From assembly GCA_019114885.1 (NCBI GenBank), contig DXEQ01000123.1, positions 1-10,387 of the forward strand: 10,387 bases of DNA, given 5' to 3'. Made by a program: the position numbers and the translations under genes. Source of the DNA: Candidatus Anaerobutyricum stercoripullorum. Lineage in GTDB: Bacteria; Bacillota; Clostridia; Lachnospirales; Lachnospiraceae. The first letter of the stretch is position 1, and every line of letters starts with the position of its first letter. Below the pieces are notes generated by a model. The model had not been told where the DNA came from and searched no databases. It saw nothing but the letters and a program-made list of their open reading frames with translations. This document shows, in pieces, positions 5,671 to 10,387 of this stretch.

Positions 5671-7449
5671 CTATCTCTCATCTGTATGGAATCGATAATT
5701 CTTTATCACGATCTGTATGGTCCTCTGTCCCCGCCATTCATTGATCTCCGGGTAATAGGTGACATCCATCCGCACCGGCGAAGACAGTCCCCGCCGCAGC
5801 CGTTCTGTCTGCTCTCTGCCGCAGGCAGTCTCCATATCCTGAAAAAACAGATTGGTATCTCCGAAATAGATGGCCTCCATGCCATAGCCTTCCGCATCTT
5901 TCAGAAATAACTTGAGACATCGTCCTGTGTTCCCGAGGACACGGGTCCCGGTGATGGCAAAATCTTTCTGCGCAAACAGCGGCTTCTGATTTCCATTGCC
6001 GAAAGGCTCCAGAGTATCAAGCTCTGTGAGAAACTCTTCCGACAGCCATGAAACGGGAAGGGCAATATCAATATGTACCTTTTTGACAAAGTCATCTTCT
6101 GTGAGCTGCGCGTTGGCATTGATCCGCTCCCGGAACTCAGACAGGCGGTCCTCCTCCATGGAAAGACCCGCCGCCATGGGATGTCCGCCAAACTTTGTAA
6201 AGCAGTCCTTCACCCGGACCATCTCATTATACATGTGATATGTCTCAATGGAGCGGCCGGACCCTTTCAGACCTTCCTTCGTTTTTGTGATCACGAAGAC
6301 CGGTTTATTATAACACTCTCTGATTCTTCCTGCAATAATTCCTGCAATACTTTCATGGCAGTCCGGCAGAAAAACGACAAGAACCTTATCATGTACGTAC
6401 CCGGTAGACTCCAGATAGGCGTGCGCCGCCTCCTCTCCCTGCCGGGTCATCTCCTTGCGCTCCGCATTGAGCTCCAATAACTCCTCCGCCATGACACGGC
6501 ATCGCTCCGGATCGGTACAAAGCAGCAGATCCAGCGCTTTTTTGGCCGTGTCCAGTCTCCCCGACGCGTTGATGCACGGTCCAAGGATAAATCCAAGATG
6601 ATAGGCCGTAAGCTTCTTCTCCTCCAGATGATTGGCTGCGATCAGCGCCCGCAGGCCCGGTATCTTCGACCGGTTCATCCGGCGAAGTCCCTCTTTTACA
6701 AGAATCCGGTTCTCATCCTGCAAAATCATCACATCACAGACCGTCGCCATGGCCGTGATCTCCAGAAACTCTTCCGTCTCCTGCGGACTGACGCCGGAAA
6801 GTTCATAGAGAATCTGCACAAATTTGAAAGCCACGACCGCCCCGCAGATCTGTTTGAAAGGGTAAGAACAGCCTTCCTGTTTGGGGTTGATCACAGCGGC
6901 GGCCTCCGGCAGAATTTCCCGGTGTGTATCCCCTTCCTCCACAAAGGGAACGTCATGATGGTCGGTCACCACAAAGGTCATACCGAGCCGGTTCCCGTAG
7001 GCGATCTGCTCCGCGGCCGCAATCCCGTTGTCACAGGTGATCACTGTGTCCACGCCGTCCTCATACGCCTGATCGATCAGGTGCTCGTTAATACCGTAGC
7101 CGTCGGCGATCCGGTCCGGAATCCGGTAGTCCACATCGGCGCCGCACCGTTTCAGCCCCTTATATAAAATGTAATTGGAGGACACGCCGTCCACATCGTA
7201 ATCCGAAATAATGCGGATCTTTTTTCCCTCCGCGATTTTCCCCCTGATGACGGCCGCTCCCTTTTCCACATCTTTTAGAAGGTGAGGATCATAGAGATCT
7301 TCCAGCGATCCGTGGAGATATCTTTCCATTTCTTTTTCCGTGGTCAGGTCCCGGTTGCGCATGAGCCGGACCAGCACCGGACTGACATGGAGATTCTTCG
7401 CCAGCCCGTTAAAATCCGCCCGTTTGGCGGCAATGAACCACTGTTCCAT
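5671..7449 (-). CDS. recJ: single-stranded-DNA-specific exonuclease RecJ
   Basis: A 5'-3' exonuclease on single-stranded DNA used in RecF-pathway recombination, mismatch and base-excision repair. The 592-residue chain shows the DHH phosphoesterase motifs: DYDVDGVSS (83-91), the ITCDNGI aspartate (D140), DHHD (153-156) and GAVVAFKF (193-200). The linker and DHHA1 half have GPCINASGRLDTA (290-302), HESIAGIIAGRI (365-376), GSGRS (406-410) and GGHPMAAGLS (431-440), with a C-terminal OB-fold region from about 466. The length is near the 577 residues of the E. coli enzyme and lacks the long extension of B. subtilis RecJ. The start is an ATG with a strong GGAGGGAGG 5 nt upstream. It follows secDF by 106 bp with a hairpin in between, and leads directly into the HAD gene, so those two are probably co-transcribed. 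Confidence 0.97.
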   Translation of the reverse strand: MEQWFIAAKRADFNGLAKNLHVSPVLVRLMRNRDLTTEKEMERYLHGSLEDLYDPHLLKDVEKGAAVIRGKIAEGKKIRIISDYDVDGVSSNYILYKGLKRCGADVDYRIPDRIADGYGINEHLIDQAYEDGVDTVITCDNGIAAAEQIAYGNRLGMTFVVTDHHDVPFVEEGDTHREILPEAAAVINPKQEGCSYPFKQICGAVVAFKFVQILYELSGVSPQETEEFLEITAMATVCDVMILQDENRILVKEGLRRMNRSKIPGLRALIAANHLEEKKLTAYHLGFILGPCINASGRLDTAKKALDLLLCTDPERCRVMAEELLELNAERKEMTRQGEEAAHAYLESTGYVHDKVLVVFLPDCHESIAGIIAGRIRECYNKPVFVITKTKEGLKGSGRSIETYHMYNEMVRVKDCFTKFGGHPMAAGLSMEEDRLSEFRERINANAQLTEDDFVKKVHIDIALPVSWLSEEFLTELDTLEPFGNGNQKPLFAQKDFAITGTRVLGNTGRCLKLFLKDAEGYGMEAIYFGDTNLFFQDMETACGREQTERLRRGLSSPVRMDVTYYPEINEWRGQRTIQIVIKNYRFHTDER

Positions 7450-7506
7450 CTTTTCCTCCCTCCATTCTCACAAACTTTTCTATACATTTTTATCCCGTCC
7501 AGACAG

Positions 7507-7534
7507 AAGGGGCTGCCGGACCCGGCAACCCCTT
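7507..7534 (-). terminator. strong GC-rich hairpin between secDF and recJ
   Basis: AAGGGG...CCGG at 7534-7522 (minus strand) pairs over 13 positions (one G-U) with 7519-7507 around a 2-nt loop, effectively 12 bp and a tetraloop. It lies 21 bp after the secDF stop. The following bases (CTGTCTGG) are not a U-tract, so it may be an inefficient terminator, an attenuator or an mRNA 3'-end stabiliser rather than a classical terminator. Confidence 0.5.
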
Positions 7535-7555
7535 AGATATATTCCTGTTGATTAT

Positions 7556-9790
7556 TTATTTTTTTCTTTTTTTCTTTTTGGAAGAGGTCTTCACAGGAGT
7601 CTCTGCTTTTTCCTCTGCCTTTTTTGCTTTCGCTTTTCTCTTGTCAGACAGCATCTTCATGCGATACCAGAGCGGACCGGTAATACATACGGAAGAGTAC
7701 GCGCCAAAGACTACGCCGCACATCAGAGTCAGGGAGAACTCCTTGATGGCCGCCACACCGACGATATAGAGAATCGTGATGGTGATGAAAGTCGTCAGGG
7801 ACGTGTTGATGGAACGGGTCAGTGTCTGGCTGATACTGGTGTTGACCACCACATCGATACCCTGTTTTCGCAATGTATTATCCCTCAGGTTCTCACGGAT
7901 ACGGTCAAAGATAACGATCGTAGCGGTGATGGAATAACCGAGGATCGTCAGCATACAGGCGATGAAGGTACTTCCCACCGACAGCTTTGCCACCGAATAT
8001 ACGGTAAATACACAGAGAACGTCATGAAGCAGAGCCAGCACCGCGCTGACACCGAACTTCACATCTCTGAACCGGAACGCTACATAGATCAGCATACATA
8101 CCGCTGAGATAGCCACAGCCACCACGGCGTCCTGACGCATCTCACTGGAGATGCTTCCCGTGATCTGCTGTACCTGATAGTCGGAGATAGCGTAAGAATC
8201 TTTCAGTGTCGTCTCCAGTTCCTCTCTCTTATTCAGAGAAAGCTCGCCGGTCTTGACCACCAGCTCGTTGGCTCCCTGTACTTTCTGGCTCTGTACCGTA
8301 CCTCCGCCGACTACGTCACGCACCGTATCACAGATCTGCTGATCCAGTTCATCGGTGATCGCATCGTCCAGTGTCAGAGTGACTGCCGTACCACCGGAGA
8401 AATCCAGGTCGTAATTCAAAATATGTCCGATGGACTTCTGGTTGATCGGCAGGAACACGAATCCCAGCACGATAACGATCAGAGAACCGATCATGCAGAA
8501 CTTGCTGAACTTGATGTAGTTAAATACTTTGAATACCTTCGCCCGTCCGTAGAACTTCTCATCTTTCAGGCCAAGGCTGTAGGCACTCATCATCAGCTTC
8601 TTTGTCACAAACAGCGCTGTAAACATGGACAGGATGATACCGATGGCCAGTGTCTGCGCAAAGCCCTTGACCGTACCGGAACCTTTGATCCAGAGCACGG
8701 CCGCCGCGATCAGGGTCGTGATATTGCCGTCCAGGATAGCCGACAGCGCTTTGTGATATCCGGTCTCAATGGCATTAATCACGGTTTTGCCGGCATTAAT
8801 CTCCTCCTTGATACGGGTGAAGATGATGACGTTAGCGTCCACGGCCATACCGATGGCCAGGATGACGCCGGCGATGCCGGGCAGTGTCAGGGTGGCGTTA
8901 AAGCCGTTGATAGCCAGCAGGTTCAGGATCACATAGCCGAGCAGGGCAAAGCCGGACAAAAGACCCGGAATCCGATAAAGGATCGTCATAAACAGGAAGA
9001 TCACCACGATACCGATGGCGCCGGCAAACAGGCTCGTGTCGATGGCATCCTGTCCCAGTCTGGCACCGACCACGTTGGACTGTACTTCCGTCAGTGTCAG
9101 CGGCAGCGCGCCGATACGGATGGTGGAAGCCAGTTCTTCCGCTTCTTCATAACTCTCCATGTTTTCGATGACACACTCACCTTCGGTGATGGCGGACTGC
9201 ACGGTCGGAGCGCTGACTACCTGTCCGTCATAGTAAATGTAAATCGGCTTGCCGATATTGGCGGCTGTGGCGTCGGCAAACGCCTCTTTGCCCGCCTCAT
9301 CCATGGTAAGAGAAACCACATAGTTGTTGATACCGTTCTCATCGTAGGTACCTGCCTCGGCACTCTTGATATTGGCTCCGGTAAGCACCTCGGTACCGTC
9401 CTCTGTCTGGAAAGACAGATCGCCCGGTTTACCCAGCTCTTCCAGAATCTCGTTGGCGTTTGTCGCGCCCGGAATCTCTACCGTAAGCCGGTTGGAGCCT
9501 TCCTGATAAACCTCGGACTCCGTGCTGTAATTCTGCACACGGAGCTGCAGCTTATATCTCGTATCGTCCATATCGGTCTGGGAAGGATTCTCCTCGTTGA
9601 CCTCATAAGTGACGCTGACGCCGCCGGCCAGGTCAAGACCCAGCTCAATATTTTTGGCAGAACCCAGGTGCTTCGGACCAAGGCCCACCAGAACCGTATA
9701 AAGACACACGGCAGCGACGATGATCGTCAGAAGAATCGTCAGAACCGCATTCCGCTTCGGATTGCTGCTCTTCTTGCGTTTTGTTGCCAT
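7556..9790 (-). CDS. secDF: protein translocase subunit SecDF (one-chain fusion)
   Basis: Membrane component of the Sec export machinery; it uses the proton motive force to pull preproteins out of the SecYEG channel on the extracytoplasmic side. The 744 residues contain a SecD half (about 1-420) and a SecF half (about 425-720). The SecD half has TM1 (14-37), GLDLAGGVSV (51-60), the large extracytoplasmic domain and five further TMs from 243 on, including GMAVDANVIIF (314-324, with the conserved D318). The SecF half has TM at 431-448, DLDFSGG (461-467), the domain to about 545, and TMs to about 702 with ILGYSITATIVIFDR (616-630) and R649 in LTRS. A Lys/Ala-rich cytoplasmic tail ends the protein. 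The SecF Asp usually found before TIV is Ala here. The start is an ATG with GGGGAG 9 nt upstream, inside the end of the maturase gene; the gap is 6 bp, implying an operon and translational coupling. Confidence 0.97.
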   Translation of the reverse strand: MATKRKKSSNPKRNAVLTILLTIIVAAVCLYTVLVGLGPKHLGSAKNIELGLDLAGGVSVTYEVNEENPSQTDMDDTRYKLQLRVQNYSTESEVYQEGSNRLTVEIPGATNANEILEELGKPGDLSFQTEDGTEVLTGANIKSAEAGTYDENGINNYVVSLTMDEAGKEAFADATAANIGKPIYIYYDGQVVSAPTVQSAITEGECVIENMESYEEAEELASTIRIGALPLTLTEVQSNVVGARLGQDAIDTSLFAGAIGIVVIFLFMTILYRIPGLLSGFALLGYVILNLLAINGFNATLTLPGIAGVILAIGMAVDANVIIFTRIKEEINAGKTVINAIETGYHKALSAILDGNITTLIAAAVLWIKGSGTVKGFAQTLAIGIILSMFTALFVTKKLMMSAYSLGLKDEKFYGRAKVFKVFNYIKFSKFCMIGSLIVIVLGFVFLPINQKSIGHILNYDLDFSGGTAVTLTLDDAITDELDQQICDTVRDVVGGGTVQSQKVQGANELVVKTGELSLNKREELETTLKDSYAISDYQVQQITGSISSEMRQDAVVAVAISAVCMLIYVAFRFRDVKFGVSAVLALLHDVLCVFTVYSVAKLSVGSTFIACMLTILGYSITATIVIFDRIRENLRDNTLRKQGIDVVVNTSISQTLTRSINTSLTTFITITILYIVGVAAIKEFSLTLMCGVVFGAYSSVCITGPLWYRMKMLSDKRKAKAKKAEEKAETPVKTSSKKKKRKK

Positions 9791-9796
9791 TTTCTT

Positions 9797-10387
9797 TTAC
9801 TCCCCTTCCTGTGCCAGCGCGGCCTGAATCATAATGGCACATTCTACTCGTTTTCTTTCCATCTCACAGCTTAAGTCATAGGCGTCGTCTATGGAGCCGT
9901 GGAACTTGTAGGAATTTGCAGCACAGCCGCCGCTGCAGTAAAATCTCGCGAAACACTCCCGGCACTTGTCCTTCGTATAGACATTGCACTGCCGGAAATC
10001 ATCGACGATATCCAGTCTTTTGATACCGTCAAAGACATTACCCATGAGGAACTTCTCCTCCCCCACGAACTGATGGCAGGGATAGAGGTCGCCCCAAGGC
10101 GTCACCGCCAGGTACTCCGTACCGCTGCCGCAGCCGGAAAGCCGCTTTGCCACGCAGGGACCGCCGGTCAGGTCGATCATAAAATGAAAGAAATTAAATC
10201 CCTTTCCTTCCCGGTCTCTCCGGATCATCTCCCGGGCCAGCCGGTCGTACTCTTCAAAAATCTGCGGAAGATCCTCCTCCCGGATGGCGTACGGTTCCTC
10301 CGGAAGGCCAACCACCGGTTCCATGGAAATCTGCTTGAATCCCAGATCTGCCAGATGGAGCACATCATTGGAGAAATCCAGATTCTT
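9797..10387 (-). CDS. scfB: SCIFF-peptide radical SAM maturase, C-terminal part (N-terminus outside the window)
   Basis: Only the last 196 codons are present; the frame is open to the window edge, so the GTG at 10363 is not a real start. These enzymes install Cys-to-residue thioether links in the SCIFF (six cysteines in forty-five residues) precursor peptide, one of the ranthipeptides. Visible near the edge are NDVLHLADLGFKQISMEPV, typical of the end of the radical SAM barrel, and then a full SPASM domain binding auxiliary [4Fe-4S] clusters. Its cysteines, counted from the edge, are C78, C86 (GGPCVAKRLSGCGSG), C104 (YPCHQFVG), C124, then CRECFARFYCSGGC (132-145), matching CX2CX5CX3C, and C164. 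The catalytic CX3CX2C motif and the precursor gene scfA would lie beyond 10387. The stop is 6 bp before secDF, an arrangement known in Clostridia. Confidence 0.9.
   Translation of the reverse strand, partial: KNLDFSNDVLHLADLGFKQISMEPVVGLPEEPYAIREEDLPQIFEEYDRLAREMIRRDREGKGFNFFHFMIDLTGGPCVAKRLSGCGSGTEYLAVTPWGDLYPCHQFVGEEKFLMGNVFDGIKRLDIVDDFRQCNVYTKDKCRECFARFYCSGGCAANSYKFHGSIDDAYDLSCEMERKRVECAIMIQAALAQEGE

Noticed and set aside
7340..8107. 255-codon plus-strand frame spanning the secDF-recJ gap
   Set aside because: It is opposite two firm genes and the gap hairpin, with no ribosome binding site or recognisable motif.
8423..9874. A 483-codon open frame on the plus strand opposite secDF
   Set aside because: It is the complement of a clearly coding gene; its product is rich in His, Gln, Asp and Gly with no recognisable domain, as expected of an antisense shadow.
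10340..10363. GTG at 10363 as the start of a 188-residue SPASM protein
   Set aside because: The frame stays open to the window edge and the upstream residues (NLDFSND) match the maturase family; the gene is cut by the window, not short.

Overview
This window looks like a piece of chromosome from a Clostridia bacterium, most likely Lachnospiraceae or a close relative. The reasons are the SCIFF (six cysteines in forty-five residues) radical-SAM maturase, the one-piece SecDF, the FAD oxidoreductase-cmk-ispH order, strong GGAGG-type ribosome binding sites and a roughly balanced GC content. This is inference from gene content and order. Every confident gene lies on the minus strand, so transcription runs from high to low coordinates. 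The content is housekeeping: I see no mobile element, CRISPR array, rRNA or tRNA.

In transcription order, the right edge (10387-9797) holds the C-terminal part of the SCIFF-peptide maturase. It is followed after 6 bp by the fused protein-export motor secDF (9790-7556), whose ribosome binding site lies inside the maturase stop region. A 106-bp gap with a 13-bp hairpin leads to recJ (7449-5671), then a Cof-type HAD phosphatase (start best placed at 5657) and apt (from 4626, behind an extended -10 promoter). The canonical clostridial order, as I know it, is secDF-recJ-apt-relA. Here a HAD gene sits between recJ and apt, and an RpiR-type regulator follows apt instead of relA.

The second block runs from the RpiR-family regulator (3896-3015) through an HI0933-type FAD oxidoreductase (2902-1586) and cytidylate kinase cmk (1467-790) to ispH (786 to the left edge). 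ispH has no stop in the window. Its 262 visible codons are open and intact, and carry all three iron-sulfur cysteines.

No wholly new system is evident. Worth a second look are: the tight coupling of the SCIFF maturase to secDF; a SecF half that has Ala where the proton-relay Asp is expected; sharply alternating base composition inside ispH; and a possible 56-codon reading frame between apt and the RpiR gene that conflicts with a terminator-like hairpin.
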